DNA from: Sphaerimonospora sp050942215 | GTDB taxonomy: Bacteria > Actinomycetota > Actinomycetes > Streptosporangiales > Streptosporangiaceae | Direction of reading: 5' to 3' | Length of the DNA stretch: 64,000 nt | NCBI RefSeq assembly: GCF_050942215.1 | Contig: NZ_CP192056.1 | Coordinates: forward strand, 2,976,001 to 3,040,000 | Part shown: one piece after another, positions 9,078 to 17,522 of the stretch | Layout: each line of letters opens with the position of its first letter | Position numbering within the stretch: position 1 is the first letter of the stretch | The notes under the pieces: generated by a model | Told to the model about the DNA's origin: nothing | Seen by the model: the letters and a program-made list of their open reading frames with translations, nothing else | The model's database searches: none | Position numbers and translations under genes: made by a program

Positions 9078-10022
9078 TCACGGGATGAGAAGGGTCTTAC
9101 CGGTGGTGGCGCGGGCCTCGATCGCGCGGTGCGCGTCAGCGGCCCTGGCCAACGGATAAGTCTGGCCGATGACCGGGCGCAACCGGCCGGCCACCGCATG
9201 GCCCAGGGCCTCCTGCGCCGCGGCCCGGATCTCCGCGGCGCCGAGTGCCGTACCGGGGACGACGCGCACCCGGTCATCGGGTTCGGTCCACGAGCCGGAG
9301 GCCATGCCGTAGATCACGGCCCGCCCCCCGGTGCGTAAGGCCGCCAGGCCCTGAGCGCCGATCCGCCCGCCGACGCCGTCGAACACTAGATCGACGCCCT
9401 CGCCTCCGGTCGTCTCGGCCACCGTGCGTTCCCAGCCGGGAAGGGAGTAGTCGACGTAGGCCGCGGCGCCCAGCGAGGCGACCAGTTCGCCCTTGTCGGG
9501 GCCGCGTGCCGCGCCGATCACCTCAGCGCCGGACGCGGTGGCCAGCTGGACCAGCAGGCTGCCCACCCCGCCGGCCGCCGCCTCGACGAGCACCCACTCG
9601 CCGGGCTCGATCCGCGCCCGCCGGTGCTGCAGGACCGCCGTACGGCCATCGGCCAGCAGCGCCACCGCGTCACGCAACGAGAGGCCCGCCGGGAGCGCGA
9701 TGGCCTCCCGGGCGTCTGCCACGGCGAGCTCGGCGTAGCCCCCGGTGCCGCCGGTCGTGCTCACCACCGTCGCACCGGCGAGCCCGGGGTCAACGCCCGA
9801 GCCGACGGCGACGACGCGCCCGCCCACGCCGTTGCCGGGAATCCGCGGCAGCGGCGGCCGCCCCCAGGGGCCGCTCCCGGCCCTGACCTGTGTCTCGACG
9901 AACGTGATACCGGCGTACTCGACCGCCACCAGCACCTGGCCCGGCCCCGGCTCCGGATCTTCGACCTCCCGGACCCGCAGCACCTCCGGCCCCCCGAACC
10001 GCTCCATCACCACAGCGCGCAT
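9078..10022 (-). CDS. MDR-family NADPH:quinone-type oxidoreductase
   Basis: The start is the ATG at 10020-10022, with GGAAGGGGG upstream; an earlier in-frame ATG falls inside the operator region. The product is 314 residues of the medium-chain dehydrogenase/reductase family: a GroES-like N-domain with GPGQVLVAVEYAGITF near 26-41, and a Rossmann domain with VEAAAGGVGSLLVQLA. The zinc-ligand cysteines of true alcohol dehydrogenases are missing, so it is a zinc-free quinone or enoyl reductase type. It is divergent from a TetR gene and has one of two matching palindromes right in its leader, so it is the likely repression target. Confidence 0.85.
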   Translation of the reverse strand: MRAVVMERFGGPEVLRVREVEDPEPGPGQVLVAVEYAGITFVETQVRAGSGPWGRPPLPRIPGNGVGGRVVAVGSGVDPGLAGATVVSTTGGTGGYAELAVADAREAIALPAGLSLRDAVALLADGRTAVLQHRRARIEPGEWVLVEAAAGGVGSLLVQLATASGAEVIGAARGPDKGELVASLGAAAYVDYSLPGWERTVAETTGGEGVDLVFDGVGGRIGAQGLAALRTGGRAVIYGMASGSWTEPDDRVRVVPGTALGAAEIRAAAQEALGHAVAGRLRPVIGQTYPLARAADAHRAIEARATTGKTLLIP

Positions 10023-10039
10023 GGTCGCCCCCTTCCAAT

Positions 10040-10056
10040 CGGAGTGAATTACTCCG
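10040..10056. promoter_or_regulatory. Operator 1 of the TetR/MDR pair: CGGAGT-5 nt-ACTCCG
   Basis: A perfect 6-5-6 inverted repeat 17 bp upstream of the oxidoreductase ATG. It has the same architecture as a second palindrome 35 bp away, which supports both being sites for the adjacent TetR-type repressor. Confidence 0.75.
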
Positions 10057-10074
10057 TTTTTGGGCACCCTATAA

Positions 10075-10091
10075 CGGAGCGATCAGCTCCG
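10075..10091. promoter_or_regulatory. Operator 2 of the TetR/MDR pair: CGGAGC-5 nt-GCTCCG
   Basis: A perfect 6-5-6 inverted repeat 22 bp upstream of the tetR-type GTG start. Shared half-site: CGGAGY. Its position suggests autoregulation of the repressor gene while operator 1 covers the divergent gene. Confidence 0.75.
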
Positions 10092-10113
10092 CAATCGGGA
10101 TAGGATCCACGTC

Positions 10114-10782
10114 GTGACCCAGCCGCGCCGCGCACCCCGTCAGGCCGAGGCGGAACGCAACGACCGGGCGCTCCTGCGGGCCGCGCGGGAGGTGCTCGCC
10201 GCCGACGGCGCCCACGCCTCGGTGGCGGCGATCGCCGCCCGTGCCGGAGTCGGCATCGGCAGCCTCTACCGCCGGTACCGCACCAAGGAGGAGCTCTTCC
10301 AGCGGCTGGCCGAGCTGTCCCTCGACAGCTGGAACGAAGCGGCCGAGCGTGGACTGGCCGCAGAAGACCCATGGGAAGGGCTGGCGGGCTTCATCACCGC
10401 CTGCATCGAGTTCGGTCAGGGCTCGCTCGCCCCGATCGCCGGGACGATCGAGGTGACCGAGCGGATGCAGGCCAAGAACGACCGCTCCGACGAACTCCTG
10501 GCCGCGCTTGTGGACCGCGCGCAGGCGGCCGGCACGCTCCGCCCGGATGTCACCCCCGTCGACATCTCGCTGCTGATCGAGCAGCTCGGCAGGTCGCCCG
10601 TGCTCGACCAGATGCGCAAGCAGGGGCACGAGGAGCTGATCGAAGCCGCTGTGCAAGCACGGGAACGCATCGTCGCCATCGCCCTGGACGGTCTGCGCGC
10701 CGTCCACACCCGGCCGCTGCCCGGCGACCCGCCCAGCGACCGGCTCTTCACCGAACGCTGGGCGCTTCCGGCCGAGCGGTGA
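10114..10782 (+). CDS. TetR/AcrR-family transcriptional regulator
   Basis: A 222-residue regulator starting at GTG. The N-terminal helix-turn-helix spans about residues 18-62, with the typical AIAARAGVGIGSLYRRYRTKEELF recognition and YF-type segment. The C-terminal ligand-binding domain is of the SBD type without assignable ligand. It lies divergent to a quinone-type oxidoreductase, with two identical-architecture palindromes in the 91-bp gap. It most likely represses both genes until an electrophile or quinone-like substrate binds, but the inducer is inferred only from the neighbour. Confidence 0.88.
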   Translation: MTQPRRAPRQAEAERNDRALLRAAREVLAADGAHASVAAIAARAGVGIGSLYRRYRTKEELFQRLAELSLDSWNEAAERGLAAEDPWEGLAGFITACIEFGQGSLAPIAGTIEVTERMQAKNDRSDELLAALVDRAQAAGTLRPDVTPVDISLLIEQLGRSPVLDQMRKQGHEELIEAAVQARERIVAIALDGLRAVHTRPLPGDPPSDRLFTERWALPAER

Positions 10783-10828
10783 GCCCGCCGCGTCCAGTCC
10801 GCGTTGACGAGCCTCTCCGCGGCCCTCC

Positions 10829-10856
10829 GACGGGGATAACGACAGGTCCCCGCGTC
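10829..10856. terminator. Hairpin between convergent genes
   Basis: GACGGGGA pairs with TCCCCGCGTC across a 10-nt loop, with a 2-nt bulge. It lies between the stop codons of the TetR gene and the convergent CcdA-type gene and could terminate transcription from both sides. Confidence 0.5.
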
Positions 10857-10903
10857 AGCCGGGGCTGAGGACCGGCGCGGGTCGGCCGGCCGGGGGAGGA
10901 GAC

Positions 10904-11776
10904 TCACCGTGAGGATTTCTCGCCCGGCTCTGTCACCTCGTCCGTCCCGCCCGATGAGGGGGCGGAGCGGCGGAAGCGGATCACCAGGATCACCGCGCCG
11001 ATGACGGCGGCGGCGAGCAGGAGGACCGCCGCGTCGGAGACGCCGGAGGAGATCCGGCTCACCCACTGCTCGGCGGCGTACTCGGCGTCCACCCCCAGGA
11101 GCCCGGGAAGCGCCGAGGCCCCGTCGAAGAGCAGGAACAGCACTCCGAGGACGATGAAGAACACCCCGGACAGCAGCGAGTTGGTGTGCAGGTGCAGCCG
11201 CCCCAGGCGGAAGCCCCGACCCCGGAGCCAGCGCCTGCCTCCCAGGTCGAACCGGTCCCACATCAACGCGAGCAGGAACATCGGGAAGGCCATCCCGAGT
11301 GCGTAGACGGCCAGCAGAGCGCCGCCGTACACCGGGTCGCCGCCGATCGCGGACACGGCCAGCACGCTGCCGAGGACCGGCCCGGCGCAGAACCCGGCCA
11401 GGCCGTACACCGTGCCGAGCACGTAGACAGACCCCGCCGAGCCCGGCCGGATGCCGGCCGCCTTCTCCTGCATGCGGCGCGAGGCGAAGCCGAGCCCCAG
11501 CACCTGGGCGACGCCCAGGGCGATGACCGTCCAGCCGCCGACGGCCACGAGCAGGTCGCGATGGCCGTAGAACAGCCGCCCGGCCAGCGACCCGGCCGCG
11601 CCGAGGGGCACCAGGGTGGTGCACAACCCGGCATAGAAGAGCAGCGTACGGCCGAGCAGCCGCGCCGGGGTGCCGAAGGCGTAGGCGAAGAAGGCGGGCA
11701 GCAGGAGGGCGCTGCACGGGCTGAGCAGCGCGAGCAGCCCGCCGAGGAAGGCCGCGAGATACCCGACGTCGGTCAT
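10904..11776 (-). CDS. CcdA/DsbD-type thiol:disulfide transmembrane electron carrier
   Basis: A 290-residue polytopic membrane protein. The two redox cysteines expected of CcdA-type proteins lie in LLSPCSALLLPAFF (about residue 21) and AGFCAGPVLGS (about 133), each in a membrane helix next to a Pro or Gly. Other helices follow at about 60-90, 150-175, 205-225 and 245-268. It would pass electrons from cytoplasmic thioredoxin to extracytoplasmic thiol proteins. Its start overlaps the stop of the upstream DsbA-type gene by 4 bp (ATGA), so the two are translationally coupled and likely partners. Confidence 0.85.
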   Translation of the reverse strand: MTDVGYLAAFLGGLLALLSPCSALLLPAFFAYAFGTPARLLGRTLLFYAGLCTTLVPLGAAGSLAGRLFYGHRDLLVAVGGWTVIALGVAQVLGLGFASRRMQEKAAGIRPGSAGSVYVLGTVYGLAGFCAGPVLGSVLAVSAIGGDPVYGGALLAVYALGMAFPMFLLALMWDRFDLGGRRWLRGRGFRLGRLHLHTNSLLSGVFFIVLGVLFLLFDGASALPGLLGVDAEYAAEQWVSRISSGVSDAAVLLLAAAVIGAVILVIRFRRSAPSSGGTDEVTEPGEKSSR

Positions 11777-12561
11777 GTCCCTGCGGCCTCCGGCGACGAC
11801 GTCACCGCGGGCTTACCGGCGGTCGCTCTGGCCTGCTCGATGGCGGCCTCGAAGACCTCCAGCGGCTGCGTGCCCAAGATGGGCTGCGTGTTGACCAGGA
11901 ACGCGGGGGTGCTGGTCACCCCGAGAGCGTATCCCTCCTGGCTGTCGCGGTCGATGGAGTCCTTGGCCGCCTCGCTCTCCATGTCGGCGCGGAAACGGTC
12001 GAGATCGGGCACGCCCGCCTCGCGGGCCATCTTCTCCAGCTCGCCGGGGGCGAAGTCGCCGCTGTTGGGCTTGCGCTCCTTCGCGAAGGCGATGCCGTAG
12101 AACTCCCAGAACCTGCCCTGCTGGGCGGCGGCGTATCCGGCACGGGCGGCGGCCGTCGATTCCTCACCGAAGATCGGGAAGCTGCGCCATTCGATGCGCA
12201 GGGTGCCGTCCTGCACGTACTTCATCAACTGCGGGTGGATGTCGCGGGCGAACTTTCCGCAGTACGCGCACTGGAAGTCGGCGTACTCGATCATGACGAC
12301 GGGCGCGTCCGCACGTCCCGCGGCGCTGCCGTCGTCGGCGTCACGCCGGGCCAAGGCGAGCAACGCGCTTTCCAGCTCCGGCGGCATCTGCGCCTGAGCA
12401 CCGTCGGTGGCCGATGTGGAAGGGGTGGCGACCGGCGCGCCCGAGGGACCGCCGGGGGTCGCGGTGAGCGAGGCGAGGCCGAGGATCACGACGACGAAGA
12501 GGACGAGCACGGCGGCGACGGTCCCGCGGGTTCGGCCGCCGCCGGAAGTGGTGCTGGACAC
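11773..12561 (-). CDS. Membrane-anchored DsbA-type thioredoxin-fold protein
   Basis: The start is taken as the GTG at 12559-12561, 7 bp after AGGAG. A further 70 in-frame codons upstream look non-coding. The 262-residue product has an N-terminal membrane anchor (about residues 12-35, VLVLFVVVILGLAS), a low-complexity linker, and a DsbA-like domain with the redox motif FQCAYCGKF. A cis-proline loop (TSTPAFLVN) is present near the end. It should act outside the membrane on protein thiols, kept reduced or oxidised by the CcdA-type partner encoded directly downstream. Confidence 0.88.
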   Translation of the reverse strand: MSSTTSGGGRTRGTVAAVLVLFVVVILGLASLTATPGGPSGAPVATPSTSATDGAQAQMPPELESALLALARRDADDGSAAGRADAPVVMIEYADFQCAYCGKFARDIHPQLMKYVQDGTLRIEWRSFPIFGEESTAAARAGYAAAQQGRFWEFYGIAFAKERKPNSGDFAPGELEKMAREAGVPDLDRFRADMESEAAKDSIDRDSQEGYALGVTSTPAFLVNTQPILGTQPLEVFEAAIEQARATAGKPAVTSSPEAAGT

Positions 12562-12602
12562 GGGATGCTCCTGATGAGACGAGAGGAAAGCTGTGGATCG
12601 GT

Positions 12603-12640
12603 CGCCGTTCACTCCTGACCGGGGCCGGTGGTGAACGGCG
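12603..12640. promoter_or_regulatory. 10-bp inverted repeat in the leader of the dsbA-type gene
   Basis: CGCCGTTCAC and GTGAACGGCG are perfect complements separated by 18 nt and sit 42-79 bp upstream of the GTG start. The element could be a leader hairpin or a widely spaced operator. I cannot tell which. Confidence 0.5.
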
Positions 12641-12786
12641 TCGGTACGGCGGGTGGCGCCGGCCATGCCGGGCAGTCCCCCCTTAGCCGGACGGGTGGCG
12701 GACCTCCGGGCGGGCGCCGTCCCGGATCCGCGGCGCGACCGGTGCCGGACGCCCCGCCGTGAGCGCCTCACCCGGCACGGACATGT

Positions 12787-13233
12787 CTAGATTCGCAGGA
12801 CGGACAGGAAGATCGGCGCGGGGGCTCGAGAAGCCGGTCCGGCGCACCCGGTCCCATGCCTGTCCGCCGGAAGCCGGCCGGTGGCCTGCGGCCTGGCGAT
12901 GTTCAGGAATCCGGTCCCGTACGAGTCGGTCCGCAGCGACGGTGATCCCTCGGTCGCGCTCGGCTTGTTCGAGCAGCCACGGCCCGGACTGTGATCGACG
13001 GCGTCGTCCGCTGTGGCGTGCGCCACGAGGAGGCCGGCCGCGTCAGGCGATTTCTGGGCGGTCACGGCAACGGGCGGCGCGACCTGCCCGCCGGGCCAGG
13101 CGGTGACGCTCACCATGGAGATCAGCCCGCAGGCGAAGGAAGCGAAGACGAGCAGTACGAGCACCGATGCCGGCATGGAGAGCCTCGGCACCGCAGGCGT
13201 CGGCACCATCCGGGCGGTGCGGCTGCGGTGCAT
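12787..13233 (-). CDS. Putative membrane-anchored hypothetical protein
   Basis: The ATG at 13231-13233 follows a strong GGAGGGA site, which is the main reason to call this 148-residue gene. The product has one hydrophobic helix at about residues 20-43 (SVLVLLVFASFACGLISMVS) and then a hydrophilic extracytoplasmic tail of low complexity with two Cys. No family is recognised. It lies upstream of, and in the same direction as, the dsbA-ccdA pair, so a link to that pair is possible but not shown. The C-terminal half could be a chance extension. Confidence 0.5.
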   Translation of the reverse strand: MHRSRTARMVPTPAVPRLSMPASVLVLLVFASFACGLISMVSVTAWPGGQVAPPVAVTAQKSPDAAGLLVAHATADDAVDHSPGRGCSNKPSATEGSPSLRTDSYGTGFLNIARPQATGRLPADRHGTGCAGPASRAPAPIFLSVLRI

Positions 13234-13333
13234 GGAAAGGCGTCCCTCCGTGGCGACATGCGACATCAGCCACCCTATGAGAGGGGGCGCCGGCGCGGCA
13301 AAAGAGCACTCTCCGAGCATGGTGACGGTGGGA

Positions 13334-13963
13334 TCAGCGGTGAGGCAGGGTGGGGTGAGGGTCCCAGAGGCCGTCGCCGGCCATGTTCGCGGTGATGGCC
13401 CATCGTTCGTGGTCGCACCAGGCACCGTCGATGAACAACAACTCCGGCGAGTAGCCCTCGTAACGGAATCCGAGGCGCCGGACCATCTTGATGGAGGCGT
13501 GATTGTCCGGCTGGATCTGCGCTTCCAGCCGGTGTAGCCGCAGCCGCTGGAACGCGTACCGCAGCACCAGCGCGAGACCTTCGGACATGTACCCGCGGCC
13601 CGCCGAGGGAGCGAAGGCGGCGTACCCGAGGGAAGCGGACTGCAGACGCCCCCGAATGATGGAATTGATGTTGACGGTGCCCGCTATCGTCCCGTTCTCC
13701 CGTACACAGATCAGCAGGCCCTGGCCGGTCACGTGGTCGAACCTGTCGATGTAGGACCGGAACTCCTCCGGTGTGGCGGGCAGCGACATCCACGGATGGT
13801 GCAGGTCGGCACTGGCGCGGACCAGGTCGAGGAATTCGCCCTGGTCTCTGCGGGTGAGCGGGCGCAGGGTCACGCGAGACGACCCCGCGTGACCACCGGC
13901 CAGGAACACCTCGAGTTCCGCAGCGGTCCGGGCGCTCGCTCCGGCCCCGTCGCCTTGGATCAT
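13334..13963 (-). CDS. GNAT acetyltransferase, RimJ/RimL-like
   Basis: A 209-residue member of the GNAT superfamily. The acetyl-CoA-binding motif A lies in the segment SLGYAAFAPSAGRGYMSEGL (about residues 111-130), and the later NHASIKMVRRLGFRYEG motif is typical of RimJ-type N-terminal protein acetyltransferases. Substrate may be a ribosomal protein N-terminus or a small amine. It is next to the truncated methyltransferase in the same direction, 50 bp apart. Confidence 0.85.
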   Translation of the reverse strand: MIQGDGAGASARTAAELEVFLAGGHAGSSRVTLRPLTRRDQGEFLDLVRASADLHHPWMSLPATPEEFRSYIDRFDHVTGQGLLICVRENGTIAGTVNINSIIRGRLQSASLGYAAFAPSAGRGYMSEGLALVLRYAFQRLRLHRLEAQIQPDNHASIKMVRRLGFRYEGYSPELLFIDGAWCDHERWAITANMAGDGLWDPHPTLPHR

Positions 13964-14013
13964 GGGCGGAACACTATCGGGCGTCGCCCTCCCGGCCCGC
14001 CTTCCACTCTCGG

Positions 14014-14388
14014 TCAGGGACGCCTGCGTGCCCGCAGGACGGCATCGTGAAGGGTGATCTCGTGGCCGCGCGTCCAGGCGGTCAGATCGGCCTGGACCCA
14101 GTCGATCCGGTTCATGCCGATCCGGTTCATGACGTCGTCACCGAGGGCTTCGGCCTGCTCCCGGGCACGGCGCAGCGCGGTGGAGGCGATGTCCGCCGCC
14201 GTCACGTGCCAGCCGCGTGCGGCGAGCCAGATCGCCTCGGCCCCCTCACCGCAGCCCGCGTCGAGTGCCCTGCCCGGCCGCAGATCTCCGGCCTCCGCCA
14301 CCAGCTGCGGGTTGGGCGGTCTCTCGTGGACGGCCGTGTGGCTGCGGTAACGCTCCTCCCAGTACGCCTCGTCGAATTCCACCGACAT
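14014..14388 (-). pseudogene. SAM-dependent methyltransferase with internal deletion
   Basis: From the ATG at 14386-14388 the product is 124 residues, against about 190-210 for intact relatives. Motif I is intact (ALDAGCGEGAEAIWLAARGW, about 43-62) and so is the next strand (VTAADIAS). The sequence then passes from WVQADLTAW directly to a TLHDAVLRARRR-type ending that is normal for the family C-terminus. About 70 residues carrying the central strands are missing, apparently by an in-frame internal deletion. A nearby duplicated MNRI (ATGAACCGGATCG twice) hints at slippage. Activity is unlikely. Confidence 0.7.
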
Positions 14389-14463
14389 GACGGTTCTTCT
14401 CCCCTCCGTGGCCGGACACCTCACTGGAACCATGCATCCCAGCCGCCTCGATGGCAACTTCTA

Positions 14464-14478
14464 TTGCCGATCCGGCAA
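14464..14478. promoter_or_regulatory. Palindrome TTGCCG-ATC-CGGCAA upstream of the methyltransferase remnant
   Basis: A perfect 6-3-6 dyad located 76 bp upstream of the methyltransferase ATG, in an otherwise gene-free 261-bp gap (14389-14649). It could be an operator in that gene's promoter. No regulator gene is adjacent. Confidence 0.45.
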
Positions 14479-14649
14479 AACGGCTTACATGGCTGAGGCC
14501 TCGGACATCGGTGTGCCGCTCACGCATGCGGCCCCGTGGCCGGCGAATCCGTCATGGCCGTGAGACCGTCCCGCGCGCCGGGCGGCCCGCGGTGTGGCAG
14601 GACCCGAGGCCGCCGCCGATCGGGGCGATGGCCACGGTGAATTGCGCCA

Positions 14650-15630
14650 TCAGCCGCGGGAGTGCCGGCGCGGCTGGAGCCGGGCGTTCGGCAGGACGGG
14701 TGCGGGCAGACGAGATGTCCGCCCGGCGTACCCGCGCACCTCGCCGAACCGGTCGGAGCCTTCCTCCCACGCTTGCCGGAACTCGACGATCTCCTCGTGG
14801 TCGCGCCCCACGAAGTTCCACCACATCACGATCTCCTCGGCGAACGGCTCGCCGCCCAGCAGGAGCAGCCGGGCCGGCCGATCACCGGTGTTGTGCAGCA
14901 CGAGAGTCGACGCCCCCGCCGCCAGATAGCCCAGATCGCGGTGGGCCAGCTCCGTGTCTCGGACGCACACGGTTCCGGTGTCGACCAGGATCCCATGCTC
15001 GAAGCGAGGATCCACCTCCAGCTCCGCCCGGCCTCCGGGCCGGAGGGTGAGCTCGGCCCCCAGCAAGGGCGTGAAGGTCGCAACGGGGGACGCCTGCCCG
15101 GCCAGCGATCCGAGGAAGACCCGCATCAGGTACCCGTCCGCCTGGACGGGGTCGGGAACGTAGTGCCGGAAATCCCGTGCCGCGTCCCGTGCGGCGTCCG
15201 GCAGCGCCACCCACAGCTGGACACCGTGCAGGGTCGTGACCGAGGGAAGGGAGACCTCGGAATGGGCGATCCCGTGACCCGCGGTCATCAGGTTCAGCTC
15301 GCCCGGCCGTACCCGGGCGTGCACGCCCAGGCTGTCGCGATGCTCGATCTCCCCGGCGAACAGCCAGCTGACCGTCTGCAGACCGGTGTGCGGATGGGGT
15401 GGCACGTCCATGCCGCCCGTGCGGACCACGTCGTCCGGGCCGTAATGGTCGGCGAAGCACCACGCCCCGATCAGTGATCGGCGCCGCTGCGGCAGGGTCC
15501 GGTGGACGTTCATCGCCCGGGGCCCGCCCAGGGGGACCCGCCGCGGTGTCAGGACCTCGACGCCGTCTTCGCCCGCGGGGGTGCCGGCCCGGCAGCGCAC
15601 CTCGGCCGGTACGGATTCCACGTTGCTCAT
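14650..15630 (-). CDS. Pirin family protein
   Basis: The ATG at 15628-15630 gives 326 residues; the 60 codons upstream are not protein-like. It is a bicupin of the pirin family. The N-terminal cupin has the metal-ligand pattern PHPHTGLQTVSW and a second His/Glu set in AGHGIAHSE. A pirin C-terminal cupin follows (about 190-300). Metal-binding residues are complete, so an iron-dependent redox, quercetinase-like or regulatory role is possible. Pirins in bacteria have no single established function. No operon partner is seen. Confidence 0.88.
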   Translation of the reverse strand: MSNVESVPAEVRCRAGTPAGEDGVEVLTPRRVPLGGPRAMNVHRTLPQRRRSLIGAWCFADHYGPDDVVRTGGMDVPPHPHTGLQTVSWLFAGEIEHRDSLGVHARVRPGELNLMTAGHGIAHSEVSLPSVTTLHGVQLWVALPDAARDAARDFRHYVPDPVQADGYLMRVFLGSLAGQASPVATFTPLLGAELTLRPGGRAELEVDPRFEHGILVDTGTVCVRDTELAHRDLGYLAAGASTLVLHNTGDRPARLLLLGGEPFAEEIVMWWNFVGRDHEEIVEFRQAWEEGSDRFGEVRGYAGRTSRLPAPVLPNARLQPRRHSRG

Positions 15631-16013
15631 GGGGGACGCGCTCCAGGGGGACTCGTGCCGGATCGGATGCGCCGGATCGGTCGGCGGCCTCAACCATAAC
15701 CCGGCTATCCCGTGACCAGATTGACAGGACGGGTCCCGGCCGCTGTTGATGCCGACCTCCACCGGCGTCCTCGCCTCCGGGGCAGATGCGATCACGATTC
15801 GGTCGTTCACTCGCGTTGATCTATCCGCAGCGGAATGATGACGTTATGTCACCGCGTGGAGCGAGGTGGGGTTGTGGCTGTTGTGGCCGTGGCCGGCCTG
15901 GTGGGCGCGCAGCCGTGCGCCAGGCCTGGAAATGGGCGGCTCCCATTCAGACGCAGCCGACGATTCCGATACCCAGGGTGGGGCAGGGAACTCGTCATGT
16001 GAAAGGCCCGTCA
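15631..16013. other. Intergenic region, nothing recognised
   Basis: A 383-bp gap between two leftward genes. It includes the pirin promoter and an open frame on the plus strand around 15870-16000 rich in Val/Ala/Gly that lacks a convincing start and family. No repeats or strong hairpins stand out. Confidence 0.35.
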
Positions 16014-17249
16014 CTATCTCTGCTCCGGAGTCAGGACGTGTCGGGTCCGGTCCCCGATCCAGGCCGCTTCGAGGATCGCGGTCAGGCTGGCGGTGTCGGT
16101 CGGGCCTGGATGGTTCTGGATCAAGCGGGTGACGCTACTGGCCATCTCCGCGAAGCGTGGGAGGTCGGCACGTGCCACGCCGATGTCCGCCAAGGTGGCA
16201 GGGATGCCGATGTCGGCAAGGAGGCCGTCGAGCCAGGTGAGGAACGCATCTGCGGCCTCGGCGTCCGAGGCGTCGGTCACGTCGAGCCCGCACACCCCGG
16301 CGAGGATGGCCAGCCGGTCGCCGATGGCATCCCTGGCCGCATCCAGCGCGTAGGGCAGCAGCAGCCCGACGCCCAGGCCGTGCGGCGTGTGGGTGGCGGC
16401 GCCGATGGGGTACTGGAGGGCGTGCGGAGCCGCGGTGCCCGCGTGGGAAAATGCGAGCCCGGCTAGCATGGACCCATAGGACATGTCCGCGCGCGCGTCC
16501 TTGTCGCCTCCGTCCCTGACGGCATGGGGCAAGCTGCGGGCGATTCGCTTCGCGGCCAGGAGCGCGTAGTAATCGGTGATCGGGTTGCGGCCGAGGAAAA
16601 CCTGCTCCACCGGGTCGCGCGGTCCGTGAGCCCGGGGTCGCGCGGTGTAGCTCTCCACCGCGTGACAAAACGCGTCGATGCCGGAGTGGGCAGTGACGGC
16701 TGCAGGGCAGGTGTAGGTGAGCTCGGGGTCGACGATGGCGAAGTCGGGCACGATGTGGACGCTGGAGACCCCCACCTTCAGCTCGCGGTCCGGGTCGGTC
16801 AACACCGAGACGGGCGTGAGCTCGGAGCCGGTGCCTGACGTCGTCGGGACCGCGACGAGAGGAATCGTCGGTCCCGGCACCTTCGACTCGCCGTAGAAGT
16901 CGCGCGGCGTCCCACCGTGGCGCCGGATGACGCCGACGATTTTGGCGAGGTCGATCACCGTGCCACCCCCGATGGCGAGGATTACGTCGGCGTCCACCTC
17001 CGCGGCGACCGAGACGGCCAGGGCGACATCGGCGAGTGGTACGTCCGGAGTCGCTTCGGCAAACACCCCGACGACTGCGACCTTCTCCCGCACGGCGGCC
17101 ACGATCTCGGCCACGCCCGGCTGCCCCACAAGAACCCGGTCGGTCACAATGAGGATCCGCGAGCCACACTCGGCCACCACTCGTGGGATGTTCTGCGCGA
17201 CCCCTTCGCCCACTATCAGCTGGCGTGGTCCGCGGACGGTCTCAAGCAT
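16014..17249 (-). CDS. Iron-containing alcohol dehydrogenase, HOT/4-hydroxybutyrate dehydrogenase-like
   Basis: A 411-residue group III (Fe-dependent) alcohol dehydrogenase. The NAD-binding GGGTVIDLAK is at about 93-102. The metal ligands appear in HSGIDAFCHAVESY (Asp and His, about 187-200), HAGTAAPHALQYP and THTPHG. A 20-residue insert with FLGRNPITDYYAL after the second ligand resembles mitochondrial hydroxyacid-oxoacid transhydrogenase, which oxidises 4-hydroxybutyrate using 2-oxoglutarate. With a succinate-semialdehyde-type dehydrogenase gene upstream in the same direction, a C4 hydroxyacid or diol substrate is plausible. Exact substrate remains inference. Confidence 0.85.
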   Translation of the reverse strand: MLETVRGPRQLIVGEGVAQNIPRVVAECGSRILIVTDRVLVGQPGVAEIVAAVREKVAVVGVFAEATPDVPLADVALAVSVAAEVDADVILAIGGGTVIDLAKIVGVIRRHGGTPRDFYGESKVPGPTIPLVAVPTTSGTGSELTPVSVLTDPDRELKVGVSSVHIVPDFAIVDPELTYTCPAAVTAHSGIDAFCHAVESYTARPRAHGPRDPVEQVFLGRNPITDYYALLAAKRIARSLPHAVRDGGDKDARADMSYGSMLAGLAFSHAGTAAPHALQYPIGAATHTPHGLGVGLLLPYALDAARDAIGDRLAILAGVCGLDVTDASDAEAADAFLTWLDGLLADIGIPATLADIGVARADLPRFAEMASSVTRLIQNHPGPTDTASLTAILEAAWIGDRTRHVLTPEQR

Positions 17250-17522
17250 GTCAGTGCCTCTCTGGAACGTCGACGGTGATTTGCTGGGCGGACGTCCAGG
17301 TCACCTGCGAGACCGGGACGGCGTCGCCAAGGTTGGCTGCCGGGTGGCGCAGGCGCGCGCCGGACTCCCAGGCTCGGTCGTGCCCGGGCGCCCTCGGGTC
17401 CATCGCGATAAAGTGGATTCGTGCCGACCATGGCCCGGGTCCCGCCCTACGGGTGGAGCCGGTCAAATCATGTGTGGACAGGGCGCGGTGACCCTCGGCG
17501 GGAACCCGGAGCAGCAGGCCGG
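17250..17522. other. Spacer between aldehyde and alcohol dehydrogenase genes
   Basis: A 273-bp gap unusual for an operon. The minus strand is open through it and ends 2 bp before the alcohol dehydrogenase ATG with a protein-like stretch (VPVSQVTWTSAQQITVDVP), but no start or family could be assigned. It may be the tail of a lost gene. Confidence 0.35.

Noticed and set aside
9245..9886. A 213-codon plus-strand frame
   Set aside because: Antisense to the MDR oxidoreductase; composition is almost only Arg/Pro/Ser, typical of a shadow frame.
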